Shown here piece after piece: positions 1 through 8,040 of a DNA stretch of 10,496 nt. Where the stretch lies: contig BEXV01000300.1 in the NCBI GenBank assembly GCA_003118195.1, positions 125,939 to 136,434 on the forward strand. The letters run 5' to 3'. The DNA is from Hemicentrotus pulcherrimus. Taxonomy: Eukaryota; Echinodermata; Echinoidea; Camarodonta; Strongylocentrotidae. The notes below the pieces were generated by a model, which searched no databases, was not told where the DNA came from, and saw nothing but the letters and a program-made list of their open reading frames with translations. The position numbers and the translations under genes are program-made. Every line of letters begins with the position of its first letter. The first letter of the stretch is position 1.

Positions 1-1164
1 TGTATCTCTCACAGACCAAGAGAGAAACCAATTTACCAAATATATGAATTAGTAGGCGGTTTCCCGGCAATTTTTTTATCATCATGTATTAGTCAAAACA
101 TATTCTTTCACATGATTGGTAATGAGATCTTCCATTTCATTTTTTGAAATTGGGGCGTTTCCAATACTGGTCTTTACCTTTAATACATATCAATACATTG
201 ACAAACCTTCCCTAACAGGTGAAAATCACCAACAATTGTTGCTGCAATGAATTTTGGGCCTGTTCTGAGTTTTTGAAGCGAGAATAAATTATGAGAGAGC
301 AATTTCTTTTTGTGAGTTAAACATGTCACACTGGGCACAGTTACATTATCATATCAACGCTATATCCCCACAATTATTTTGCACCTTAAAAACTGTGCAG
401 GTTCAGTTGCCACTGCATTAATTTAATTGTTCCAAAGCTTCCTACTAATTAATTTTTTTTTAAACCTTGGCAAGTTGGCAATTGGATGGAACCTTCACGA
501 GTTATGGTTTTCCAATTTGATCTCATATCTCGCTGCAGCCTCGCCTGTAATCCTTAATATCATTAATCTGTATGCAAAATGGCACTACACTGTTGGAATA
601 GAAAGAGATATGCCATTATAATATTACATTTACACAATGCTCAACATCATGAAGGAAAGCAATGTATTTCAAACAATACGCTAGGTCTTTCCTCATAATA
701 TACCAGTACATCCATACACTGCGTGAAATCTAGATTACAAAAACAAGAAAGGTTTTTAAACTTGTAAGGGGAAGCAATATATTTGCAAGCCATCGCATCT
801 CTTTTATTCACATGTGGAAGAAAATCAAACATGTCGCCATGGAGATTAATAGTGAGAAACACGCTCTGGAAATACTCTCATATTTTCTAACATAGCGAGG
901 AAATTGGGCCAATACCTGTTCCCTCTTAAATCCATGACATACACATCATGTAAAGATGTTCAATAGGTATTCATACTATTCATCAAGACTTATTTACTAA
1001 CATATTTGAAAAAAATCTTGATAATTCTAAAATCTTGTACTGCTAACTCTCTCTTATTCCCTCCCTGACGACCCTTTCACAATATCTTCCAGACATTGTT
1101 CTTAAAAATGAAATTCTACAACCCATACTCAATAATCAATATAACCTATAGTGTCCTCTGTTAA
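1..1164. other. Gene-less AT-rich stretch
   Basis: I see no gene here. Open frames are short and start at non-ATG codons (for example TTG at 427), with no recognisable protein. Two small symmetries stand out: a perfect 12-bp palindrome CAACAATTGTTG at 230-241, and inverted CCAAT boxes in ATTGGGCCAAT at 903-913. Both are common by chance in DNA of this composition. The stretch is probably intergenic or intronic. Confidence 0.7.
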
Positions 1165-1311
1165 AAGCAAAAGGGCGTTAATTCATCTCCTCCAACGTTA
1201 CGCTCATGCCTTTATTGCCATGAAGAGGAAGGTATTATCCATTTTCTATTAAGAAGGGGTGTGGATATACATGCATGGGTTGCCAAGTTCAATACCAAAG
1301 TATTCCAATGA
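1165..1311 (+). other. Short open stretch with weak ankyrin-like or zinc-knuckle-like peptide
   Basis: The frame between the stop at 1162 and the TGA at 1309 encodes 48 residues and has no ATG near its start. Residues from about 1222 to 1275 read EEEGIIHFLLRRGVDIHAW. This resembles the second helix and loop of an ankyrin repeat, whose usual pattern is IVxxLLxxGADInA. The same stretch begins C-x2-C and has a histidine eight residues after the second cysteine, which also recalls the C-x2-C...H...C knuckle near the end of non-LTR retrotransposon proteins, but the last cysteine is absent. The start overlaps a copy of a dispersed repeat at 1169-1184. It could be an exon piece, a retrotransposon relic or chance, and chance is most likely. 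Confidence 0.12.
1169..1184 (+). repeat. AGAAGGGC repeat core, diverged copy
   Basis: AAAAGGGCGTTAATTC differs at three positions from the copy at 1756-1771 read on the minus strand. It is the most diverged of six copies of this core in the window. Its flanks do not clearly match the longer unit seen at 1487-1526 and 6208-6246. Confidence 0.45.
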
Positions 1312-1318
1312 GCTATGT

Positions 1319-1366
1319 AAAAATAATAATAATAATGATAATAATAAAAAAATAATGAGAATAATA
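1319..1366 (+). repeat. Imperfect (AAT)n microsatellite
   Basis: A run of AAT triplets interrupted by single G substitutions and by an A7 run. The interruptions point to an old, decaying microsatellite. Confidence 0.85.
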
Positions 1367-1486
1367 CGTCTTGTTTACCCAGGATAGCCTCATCAATATT
1401 AATACTATTATTCCTGAGCGCCCTGCAATCATATCGAGCAAGAGAAAAACATATTCAAGTCATTGCTATTTGCGCGATATGGCTTG

Positions 1487-1771
1487 GCTCTTGATATTCG
1501 GCCGGGTGGAAGAAGGGCATTAGCACGCAAGCGAATCAATAAGTATTTTTCAAATTATTCGCATTTAAAGATTTGTTTTATATTTAAAGTGCTTTCCGTC
1601 CCGAAATTTGGTTTAAAACATAAAAGACTAATAGAAATGTTGTTGTAGAACACGGCCACAATTTTTTTCTCGGAATTAAGTTAGTTTTATACAAGTTTGA
1701 GGCAATTTAGTGCTAATGCCCTTCTGCTTAAAGTTTTATTATTGACCTGAAATTCGAGCTAACGCCCTTCT
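1487..1771. mobile_element. Foldback arrangement with AGAAGGGC-type inverted repeats; possible non-autonomous element
   Basis: AGAAGGGCATTAGCAC at 1511-1526 is matched exactly by its reverse complement at 1710-1725, a perfect 16-bp inverted pair 183 bp apart. A second minus-strand copy with two mismatches lies 46 bp further on at 1756-1771. The left copy sits in a longer unit, 1487-1526, that also aligns with 6208-6246, so the arms are built from units of a dispersed repeat. The interior is AT-rich, with no reading frame of note (a 61-codon TTG-initiated frame only) and no transposase motif. No target-site duplication could be identified and the outer limits are uncertain. It may be a MITE-like element with modular subterminal repeats, or simply three independent copies of the repeat lying close together. 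Confidence 0.45.
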
Positions 1772-1834
1772 GCCAGCCAGGCGACGATATGTAGTCAGAT
1801 TGGGATAGCCAACCTCCCTTTCTGACCTTTTCCA

Positions 1835-1912
1835 CCCACAATGCAAGGATAGGTAAGCAACCCACGATGGAAGCATAGGTAAGCAACCCACGATGTAAGC
1901 ATAGGTAAGCAG
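1835..1912 (+). repeat. 26-bp minisatellite, three copies
   Basis: Three head-to-tail 26-bp units lie at 1835-1860, 1861-1886 and 1887-1912. Units 2 and 3 differ at two positions, and units 1 and 2 at three. Each unit carries AGGTAAG (starting at 1851, 1877 and 1903), which matches the consensus 5' splice donor. The array covers a reverse-strand frame at 1728-1919, whose internal periodicity is explained by the repeat and not by a protein. Confidence 0.93.
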
Positions 1913-2960
1913 CTAGCACACAGTGTAGACATACAAATACACCTTTATACTAGGACTACCTAGCCAGACAGAGCATTTAGGACTTTATTGCTTTATGACG
2001 GGACGAGACATGTACGCCTCTGAATGATTTTACCTGCATGGGGGCCGACTCTTCTTCTACGAGGTGCTCTTCTTCAACGGCTTAGCTCTCCTCTGTGGAG
2101 TCAAACTTGTCAATCTCACTGAAGCAAATGAAGCAAATCACTCTGTAATCAAATCCTCAAAATGAGAAGCTTTGTCAGTTCGACCGTCGTCCACCGATTC
2201 TCATTTTGTGGACAGGAGCTCGACCACCAGACAGGCTAGGAAATGCTGAATAAAATGCGACGGGTATAACTATACAAAAAACCATGCGCTTTGGCAGCGT
2301 TCGATCATGTACTTGATTTCATGCACAAAGAATGCAACGCTTACCAGACTATGTGCAAGGAAGGTGCCCACGTGAAGACTGCGTCCGTCAGAGATAAAAG
2401 GCAAAGAAAGAAAAAAAAAATCGAATCGTACTTCCTCATAGGTGCTCGAGTCCATGTAAAAAAACCCACACACACAGACGACAGTGAGCAAGCCAGACAC
2501 GGCGAGAGACAGAGAGAGAGCGATAGATATTCAATAAAACTATGCTTGCATGGTTTTTGTCTTCTGTTACGACTGACTGCAACCTGAAGCTATGAGGCAT
2601 AAGATGTGAGAGATAGAAGAGACACAACGTGCTGCTGAATGTATTTGTTAACAATAAAAAGCAGAATCTTTTAATACGGGTGTGCTTCTGTAGGTGTGCT
2701 CTCTGTAGGCTAATAAAAAGCTGATTGGTGATCTGGCGCTGGCTTGGTGACTGGCTGTACTACCAAGCTGATAGCTCGCGGTAGATACGGTGGTGGTGTG
2801 GTGCCGGGTATGTGCAGACACACTGCACACATACTCCAGAGCATTCATGTATGCAATGCTATACTTGGGAACCAGTCACACATTGGGGTCTAGTCTACTC
2901 GCAGGAGACCCTACCTCGGTCTTCATGATAAAAACCCACATTATACCAGGGACATGATCT
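1913..2960. other. Gene-less stretch with small duplications and one inverted repeat
   Basis: No gene is supported. Local structure includes a 9-bp tandem duplication GAAGCAAAT at 2121-2138, an inverted repeat at 2158-2208, and a near duplication of GGTGTGCTTCTGTA at 2679-2692 and 2693-2707. Overlapping open frames on both strands at 2270-2654 lie in CA/GA-rich low-complexity sequence and show no recognisable domain. Confidence 0.65.
2158..2208. repeat. 11-bp inverted repeat (stem-loop)
   Basis: CAAAATGAGAA at 2158-2168 is the exact reverse complement of TTCTCATTTTG at 2198-2208, with a 29-base loop. It could form a hairpin in single-stranded DNA or RNA. There is no T-run or gene beside it to suggest a terminator, so its role is unknown. 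Confidence 0.6.
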
Positions 2961-3144
2961 AAACTGTCTTAGTGGCCACTTCTCTATAAAGGTTACCTGT
3001 CTATAGTGGCCATGTGTTTCTTCTCCCTTGAGAAAGTGTAGAGAGAAATATATGTGTGGTATATCCTGTCTAGAAAGGACACCTGCCTACAGTGGCCACT
3101 TTCTGTTTTCCATGAGTGACCTTAAGAAACAGGTGTGAGTGCAC
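2961..3144 (+). repeat. Dispersed repeat cluster with CTGTCTATAGTGGCCAC core
   Basis: The core CTGTCTATAGTGGCCA occurs three times in diverged form, with the AGTGGCCA segment at 2971, 3005 and 3091. The second and third copies are followed by pyrimidine-rich sequence and CTTGAG or CATGAG. At 3115-3144 a partly inverted half follows: GTGACC, then an AACAGGTGTGAGTG segment that mirrors the opening CCTGTCTATAGTGGCC. I recall similar CCTGTCTATAGTGGCCAC repeats from invertebrate genomes, but no name can be assigned. The pattern is that of a short palindromic interspersed repeat in a small irregular tandem cluster (spacings 34 and 86 bp). Confidence 0.65.
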
Positions 3145-4409
3145 TTTCATTCACACAGGAATGGGGGTGACCCCAAGATTTCTACAGACCAAATCTAGGG
3201 TTGAATATTGGGCTTGTATCCTCACTTGACTTCAATGTACAGCAGAAAATCTCACAGACTTCATCTTCAAAACAGTTCTTACATTCACTTCCAGAAATAT
3301 ACTTCACCATAAATTCTACACTGTTCAACAAAACTATTCTTAGAAAAAGCTTCTCTTTATTACATCTCTACTCCACCGAATATGACTGAAAAGAAGCGAT
3401 AACCATGACAACTATTCAAAATTCACCTTATCACAATTATAAGCACATAATTTATTGCGTCTCCTGTGTGAGTGCAAAACCAAAAGGTTGCTAATTACCC
3501 CTGATAAAGTGATAGGATTTTGCAACATGTTCTGGATATCAGCAGACAATTACTGCTTGTAATGATTATAATGATTATGAAAAAAAAAAATTGGTCGAAA
3601 GCCAGAAGGGCATTTATTAGGCATAAAATCTAAAGCATAAAAATTGATGACCGTCTGGTCCCCATAAACTCATAGTTCCTCATCCAATCATATATCCCAT
3701 CTTTCAAACAAAACAAAAAACACACACTCACAAAAAAAAAAATTGTATTGTAAAAACTAAAGACGACAAATTATCATCTTTAGCATACATACCTCAGCAC
3801 TTCATGAAACAGGATGCTCAAGGAGTGTACAAATTCCTGTCATGATATCAAGAAACTGTCACCTTAAAATCCTTTAATGTTTGTTCTTGAAAAACACCTA
3901 ACTACTGAGACTACGTATGCTTAAGGGGGTGCCGAAAAAGCTCCCCCGAAATGTGAAACAAACATGCTCCCCACTAGAGTTCTGAGACTGAAGAACAAAC
4001 ACCCCCATCCATTGCCTTCAGCCGACAGTGACCTTTGAACCCAGGCACAACCCACAATTCCATGTTCTCAATGAGGAGGCAAACATTGTCTAGATGTGGA
4101 AATGCAGACAATGGCAAGGTGGGCTCGGCACGATCTTCTTTGATCGTAAATTACCGTTAATCTCTTCACAGTCATCATATACAATAATGTTTTACAATAA
4201 ATCTAACCACAACTGATTGGGACTGTCTTGCCATGCTGGTTGGCCTATTTCTGTCAGTGATTTCTTTCTAATGCAATAATAATGATTCTCTTGTATTTTA
4301 TTAGTTGGTGAGATACAAAATACTCTAATTTGCTCAGTCAGTCTCTGGGATGTTTTATGGACAGAACAACACCCTCCCTACTCTTATCAGTAAGCTGTAA
4401 GTATCACTC
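3145..4409. other. Gene-less AT-rich stretch with minor repeats
   Basis: No gene is supported; the longest frame at 3201-3389 is short and lacks recognisable features. It contains a perfect 9-bp tandem duplication AATGATTAT at 3561-3578 that runs into an 11-base A run (3580-3590), followed within 14 bases by a copy of the AGAAGGGC repeat. A-rich sequence at 3710-3750 is low complexity. Confidence 0.65.
3604..3619 (+). repeat. AGAAGGGC repeat core copy
   Basis: GCCAGAAGGGCATT at 3601-3614 shares its GCC prefix with the copy at 6228-6240, and its 11-base core AGAAGGGCATT with the copies at 1511 and 1710. The match decays after the core. It lies just downstream of a short duplication and an A run, which may mark an element edge. 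Confidence 0.55.
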
Positions 4410-4504
4410 ATTTGCATATCATGCAAAATATGTCATAAATTAATTTTGTTTATAATTAGCATTTAAATGGCTGATCATACTATTCTGCATTATGAGCTTT
4501 GCAT
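4410..4504. promoter_or_regulatory. Cluster of octamer and homeodomain-like motifs (candidate enhancer)
   Basis: ATTTGCAT at 4410-4417, the canonical POU octamer, is followed after ATC by its inverted partner ATGCAAAA at 4421-4428, giving perfect 7-bp arms (TTTGCAT/ATGCAAA). Within the next 80 bp are a forkhead-like TTGTTTA at 4446-4452, a homeodomain TAATTA at 4453-4458 and another TTTGCAT at 4498-4504. These motifs are common in AT-rich DNA, so regulatory function is only inferred. The paired, inverted octamers are the least likely part to be chance. Confidence 0.25.
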
Positions 4505-4998
4505 GGTGTGACAAGTCCAAGAAAAACTGAACAATTAATAGGTAAATGGTATAGAGTATGTTTATTGAAAGTCAAAGGGGTGGATAATATTAATTAAAAT
4601 CAGTATAGATAATATAGTGTCAAGAAAATAAGATTCTTTCTGATTAGTGACAACTTGTTGAGGAGGCCTATTTTGGAGTTTAAAAGATAGGAGGAGTAAT
4701 AACTTTAAACCTGGAGAGTAAGATGATGATGGTTAGATTCTTGATGATCTGCCTGTCCATATCCTATACTTCAAACATACTCTACATCTCCATCTGCAAC
4801 CAAGGAAGGCCGACTGAAGAACAAGTGCGTAATTCAACCACCGGTAAGGGGTGGTTATTACCCTATCTCTAGGTACACAAAAGATCGAGAGAGCGGTTTG
4901 AGAAAAGAACGAGGGAACAAAGAGAAGGAAAACAAAACAGAGGCCAGACATTGTGTTTACCTTAAGATTATCAGATTGCACTCACTTGAGGAGAGAAC
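4505..4998. other. Gene-less stretch
   Basis: Nothing supportable as a gene. A reverse-strand open frame at 4733-4981 (82 codons) has no recognisable domain. Directly before the inverted-repeat element at 4999, TGAGGA (4987-4992) pairs with TCCTCA (5006-5011) inside the element, so a small hairpin straddles its left boundary. Confidence 0.6.
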
Positions 4999-5290
4999 AG
5001 GCCTGTCCTCATCAGCTTGAGTTTGCCAAATAAACTGCTTTTTAAACTATCATCAGCCTGCAGTTGAAATTAACGGGACATTTTGGTCGAGAAAATATCC
5101 AGAGAATTGATGGTCTCGTTTCCAAAATATTCCACTATTTGGGAAATAGCGGGCTACTTTGCCCCCGTCCGAGCTAGTTTGTGATGAGTGTATCAGTCTT
5201 TTGATGAGGCAATTTCGAGCTTCAGGGAAAATATCCTGAAACTGAAAATAGTGTGTTATATGGCAAACTCGAGCTGATGAAGGCAGGCCT
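4999..5290. mobile_element. 292-bp MITE-like element with 35-bp terminal inverted repeats
   Basis: The 35 bases at 4999-5033, beginning AGGCCTG, match the reverse complement of 5256-5290 at 31 of 35 positions, including 13 identical bases in CATCAGCT and GAGTTTGCCA on either side of a single mismatch. The interior of about 220 bp has no recognisable transposase and repeats GAAAATATCC in direct orientation at 5092-5101 and 5226-5235. Length, imperfect inverted ends and lack of coding capacity fit a miniature inverted-repeat transposable element. No clean target-site duplication is visible immediately outside AGGCCT, so the exact ends and superfamily are open. A 90-codon reverse-strand frame overlapping it (5053-5325) is best regarded as incidental. 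Confidence 0.6.
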
Positions 5291-5378
5291 AATGAGAAAA
5301 GTGAGGAAAGAGAGGGAGAAAACAAGGAGAGAGATATAAATAAATTCTAAAGATAAAGAGATAAAGAAAGATAGAAGC
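5291..5378 (+). repeat. Purine-rich low-complexity tract
   Basis: The sequence is dominated by GAGA, GGAAAG and AAAGATA words with few pyrimidines. It begins directly at the right edge of the 292-bp inverted-repeat element. It is degenerate low-complexity DNA and not a clean microsatellite. Confidence 0.7.
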
Positions 5379-5763
5379 TGCATTTACACCGCAACTAGTG
5401 CAAGTGTCAGTTTTTCTCACATTCTGTTTTTTTTTTTGTTGGAAGTTGCTAGGCAACTACCCATAAACATGACATAAAACCCAAATCGAAAAAACCCACC
5501 TAAGGAGTGTGATTTTTTTCAATGCTGACAGAAATTCCATCGGTTTTTGCAATTAAAATGTTCGCTCTCAAAACACCAGTGAATTATTCCAGTTCGGGGT
5601 CATGTGTGATTGCTAGCAGAGCAGCGACAAACCAGGCATGCGCACCAAACATCCCCCCAAAACAATTAAAATTAGCGAACAACGATTCATCTTTCCAGTA
5701 GTGTAAATGGCAGTCCTCAAAAACGATGGTTTTCAAAATGTTTTTTTTGGCTTTGTAAATTGG

Positions 5764-5765
<2 letters not shown>
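5379..5765. other. Gene-less stretch with an X-box-like palindrome
   Basis: No gene is supported. It contains an 11-base T run near 5428-5438 and the GTTGCTAGGCAAC segment annotated separately. TGTAAATGGCAG at 5703-5714 recurs at 7033-7044, with loosely similar downstream bases, perhaps another old repeat pair. Confidence 0.6.
5445..5490 (+). repeat. Copy 1 of a dispersed segment with X-box-like GTTGCTAGGCAAC
   Basis: GTTGCTAGGCAAC at 5445-5457 is followed by ACCCAAATCGAA at 5479-5490. The same pair of blocks occurs at 7592-7626, with 12 bp less between them, so these are probably diverged copies of one repeat. The 13-mer has inverted arms (AGTTGC/GCAACT around TAG) and fits the RFX X-box pattern of two inverted half-sites. 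With two copies in repeat context, repeat origin is the simpler explanation than ciliary-gene regulation. Confidence 0.5.

Positions 5766-5807
<42 letters not shown>
5766..5807 (+). repeat. (GA)21 microsatellite
   Basis: Twenty-one uninterrupted GA units. A homopurine mirror repeat of this length is of the type able to form triplex (H-) DNA under supercoiling. Translation of the opposite strand gives the serine-leucine runs seen in spurious frames here. Confidence 0.98.
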
Positions 5808-5810
<3 letters not shown>

Positions 5811-6045
5811 AAAAAGACAAGTAGATACAGAGAGAAGTAGAAAAGAAGGACAAAAATGGATGGCCAGGGTGTGACAGAAATAAATAAAAAAATTGATAGA
5901 AAAGAAAAGAGAGAGATAGTTAAACAAAAAAAAGAAAAAAAAGATAGTGGGGAAGAGAGAGACGGAGAGATAAGCAGACAAATAGACAGACAGACAGAAT
6001 GGAGGGCGTAGGAGAGGGGTAAACAATGAAGAGGGGACATCTAAC
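5808..6045 (+). repeat. Purine-rich low-complexity region with short GACA run
   Basis: This continues from the (GA)21 tract with AGAAAAGA and GAGAGA words, and includes a short GACA array near 5986-5998. Reverse-strand frames through it are rich in S, L and F and merely reflect CT repeats. It is not coding. Confidence 0.8.
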
Positions 6046-6207
6046 AGCTAGTATAGATGATATTGTTAACAAGATGATAAGGAAGAAGTAAACAACTACC
6101 GTACACATAATTGATACAATAATCGGTATCTAAACGGAAAAAAGAAAATGGGTTCTGTAAAAATCTGTAGGAAAAAGTAACATTCCCTAAATGAATGACT
6201 GATAGAG

Positions 6208-6246
6208 GCTCGAAATATCAGTTTGGAGCCAGAAGGACATTAACTC
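6208..6246 (+). repeat. AGAAGGRC repeat, near full-length unit
   Basis: The unit opens GCTCGAAATATCAG at 6208, and continues through TTTGGAGCC to AGAAGGACATTAACTC at 6231-6246. It aligns with 1487-1526 (GCTC, ATATTC, AGAAGGGCATTAGC at matching spacing, one-base gap). On the minus strand near 1730-1760, GCTCGAATTTCAG follows an AGAAGGGCGTTA core, so units can join head to tail. The element family is unknown to me. Confidence 0.6.
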
Positions 6247-7166
6247 ATATACTTCAACACAGAGTTTACCCCCTTGCATCCTGGATCTGGGGTATGGAAT
6301 CAAATTCTATTATCGTTTCATTTCATCAATTGCCCATTCAACAGGTTTTCATTAAACATGCTTTTTACTCATTTACTCTGGCCTTCCATGGAGGGGAAGT
6401 ACTAAAGAGTACACAAGGAGAAAGAGAAAGAGGGAAACTTATTGATATGTAGTAATGCTTCATGCAATGGTGAGTCACACCGACTTGATCGCAAAACGCC
6501 CTTTACTAAAGCAATAAGCTGTTCTAGATATCTCCCACTCCACGGTTTTTCTTTCTTCTTCTTGCATCTTGTGGTTTATCGTGTTATGTTAGACATTGTC
6601 TGCTACATTCGCAAGGACTATTCCACTTGGATGATCTCTAGCGACGAAAGTGCAACAGTCGATTCCAAACTATTCATCCTCTGACTTGATATTTCAAGTG
6701 TTCATCTCTAAGCTCAGCCTAGAGCATCCAGCTACCAGGATCCTTGGTGGCGGTGGCGGCGTAGGTACCCTGGCAACCGTTTCACCAAGACCCTAACTCC
6801 ATCAACTGAAGAAAAAAAAGATTGGGGGCGGGGAGGGGTAACCTCTAGAAATTAATTGAAAACAGCTGGTCCCATCTGTCAAACAATTTGAAAACAAAAA
6901 GCATGACAGGGGGTTCTTTTATATTTCCATTCTGAAATAAATTTGAAACATAAATTATGTTTGATGTCCTTTGGGGCGGATAGTCACGTAGCGAACATTC
7001 TGGCATGTACCAAGCTGGCCTCCTTAGAGTATTGTAAATGGCAGCACTAACGTGGTTCTTACTCTAACTCCAAGAGCACATGACTTACAAGAGGATGGGA
7101 ACAACAACAGAACCTGTTCCTTGACACGGGACTGTAGAAATGATACATAATACAAACTATGACATA
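6247..7166. other. Gene-less stretch with a G-rich run
   Basis: Frames at 6195-6452 and 6442-6684 have no recognisable domains, and the first begins inside a repeat. A GGTGGCGGTGGCGGC run near 6746-6760 is a short GC-rich repeat. CTTGGTG and CACCAAG near 6743-6789 form a weak inverted pair. I see no gene. Confidence 0.6.
6821..6838 (+). promoter_or_regulatory. GC-box-like G-run next to inverted CCAAT
   Basis: ATTGG (inverted CCAAT) at 6821-6825 overlaps GGGGGCGGGGAGGGG at 6824-6838, which contains a perfect Sp1/KLF-type GC box. Only three G-runs are present, so a classical four-run quadruplex is not supported. No adjacent gene or start site is visible, so function is inferred from motif alone. 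Confidence 0.2.
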
Positions 7167-7210
7167 ACCAGGGCAAGACCAGGGTAAGACCAGGGTAAGA
7201 CCAGGGTGAT
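7167..7210 (+). repeat. 11-bp minisatellite, four copies
   Basis: Four units of ACCAGGGTAAG-type sequence lie at 7167, 7178, 7189 and 7200. Units 2 and 3 are identical, the first has one substitution (GGGCAAG) and the last decays after ACCAGGGT. It produces repeated peptides in overlapping reverse-strand frames, which should not be read as protein repeats. Confidence 0.93.
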
Positions 7211-7591
7211 ATGTTCCGAGCCATCCTGGTTGAACAAAAATCTGACCCATTTTTGTTTTGTTCACATGCAGATTGTGCAAATGTGCAATTAATATATTAC
7301 ACTGGGAGTACTTGCACAGTGAACGTAGAATATGAAATTGATACATCATTACCAGATTCTTTTGTAAGATAGTTCCTTGTATCTAAAAATAACTATAAAA
7401 AGAAACTGCAATCTGCAAGTCAGATGTTTCAGTCCAGTCGTCGTGATTCCAACAATATAATCTACAATATAATCTAAAATCATGAACAATAGAGACGGTA
7501 CGATTCCTCTTTTACACGAACTCCCCTGTCACTTCATTTTCATAGCATTGAACACGGCTGTGTTATTACAGTGAAATCACCATTGAGTCCT
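7211..7591. other. Gene-less stretch with a 12-bp tandem duplication
   Basis: No gene is supported. CAATATAATCTA is perfectly duplicated in tandem at 7453-7464 and 7465-7476. The rest is AT-rich single-copy-looking sequence. Confidence 0.6.
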
Positions 7592-7626
7592 GTTGCTAGG
7601 CAACCGACACAGAACCCAAACTCGAA
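7592..7626 (+). repeat. Copy 2 of the GTTGCTAGGCAAC segment
   Basis: GTTGCTAGGCAAC at 7592-7604 is followed by ACCCAAACTCGAA at 7614-7626, matching the order of blocks at 5445-5490. The spacing differs by 12 bp and there is a one-base insertion in the second block. Similarity outside these blocks is poor, so the copies are old or short. Confidence 0.5.
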
Positions 7627-8040
7627 TGACAAGTGTGTGAACAGTTAGTGGAGGAACCTGTTAAAAACAAGCTCATTTGCACCCCCTCCTTTACCCTACA
7701 TAGATCAATCAAACCCAAAACTATCAACATAAGACAAAATGCCGCGCCGCTGAGAGAAAACTGGGGAGAAAGAAAAACAACAACTCTTCCGTTTCCGTCC
7801 TCCCACAACATTTCTTGATTGCGTTGTTATCTAAATAACCTAGTGAGAAACTGCCCTAAGAGGGCACCACTTTACTACACATTTTCAATATATGGATCAA
7901 ACCCATAACTAAAAGTTGATACAAAAAATGATACAAAATATAACTCATTTTATCTTCACATAGCATAACTATAGTGTAAGGCACAAAGGTTAAAATAGTG
8001 TATTGTTACATGCTTCTTTCCAACAATCTAAAAAACATCA
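7627..8040. other. Gene-less stretch
   Basis: A 61-codon frame at 7633-7818 starts at GTG and has no recognisable domain. A 6-bp hairpin TGCCCT/AGGGCA lies at 7852-7866. Nothing else stands out. Confidence 0.6.

Noticed and set aside
2050..2120. Minus-strand SEIDKFD and, one frame over, PLKKST, resembling a thymosin-beta actin-binding motif
   Set aside because: The two parts are in different frames, each ends in a stop within a few codons, and the match is very short. Chance, or at best an unverifiable pseudogene fragment.
5053..5325. 90-codon reverse-strand frame overlapping the 292-bp inverted-repeat element
   Set aside because: It runs through the right inverted repeat and into low-complexity purine sequence, and has no recognisable domain; elements of this size do not encode a transposase.
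5584..6108. Reverse-strand frames rich in S, L and F that could pass for membrane proteins
   Set aside because: They are translations of the GA tract and the purine-rich region; several frames are open at once, as expected for simple repeats.
6824..6838. G-quadruplex candidate
   Set aside because: Only three G-runs are present within the usual loop limits, so a standard intramolecular quadruplex is not supported.
7024..7349. Reverse-strand frames with repeated PGLTLVLPW peptides
   Set aside because: The peptide repeat is the direct product of the 11-bp minisatellite at 7167-7210.
7852..7866. Hairpin TGCCCT-AAG-AGGGCA
   Set aside because: Six-base stem without flanking signals; such hairpins are common by chance in 10 kb.
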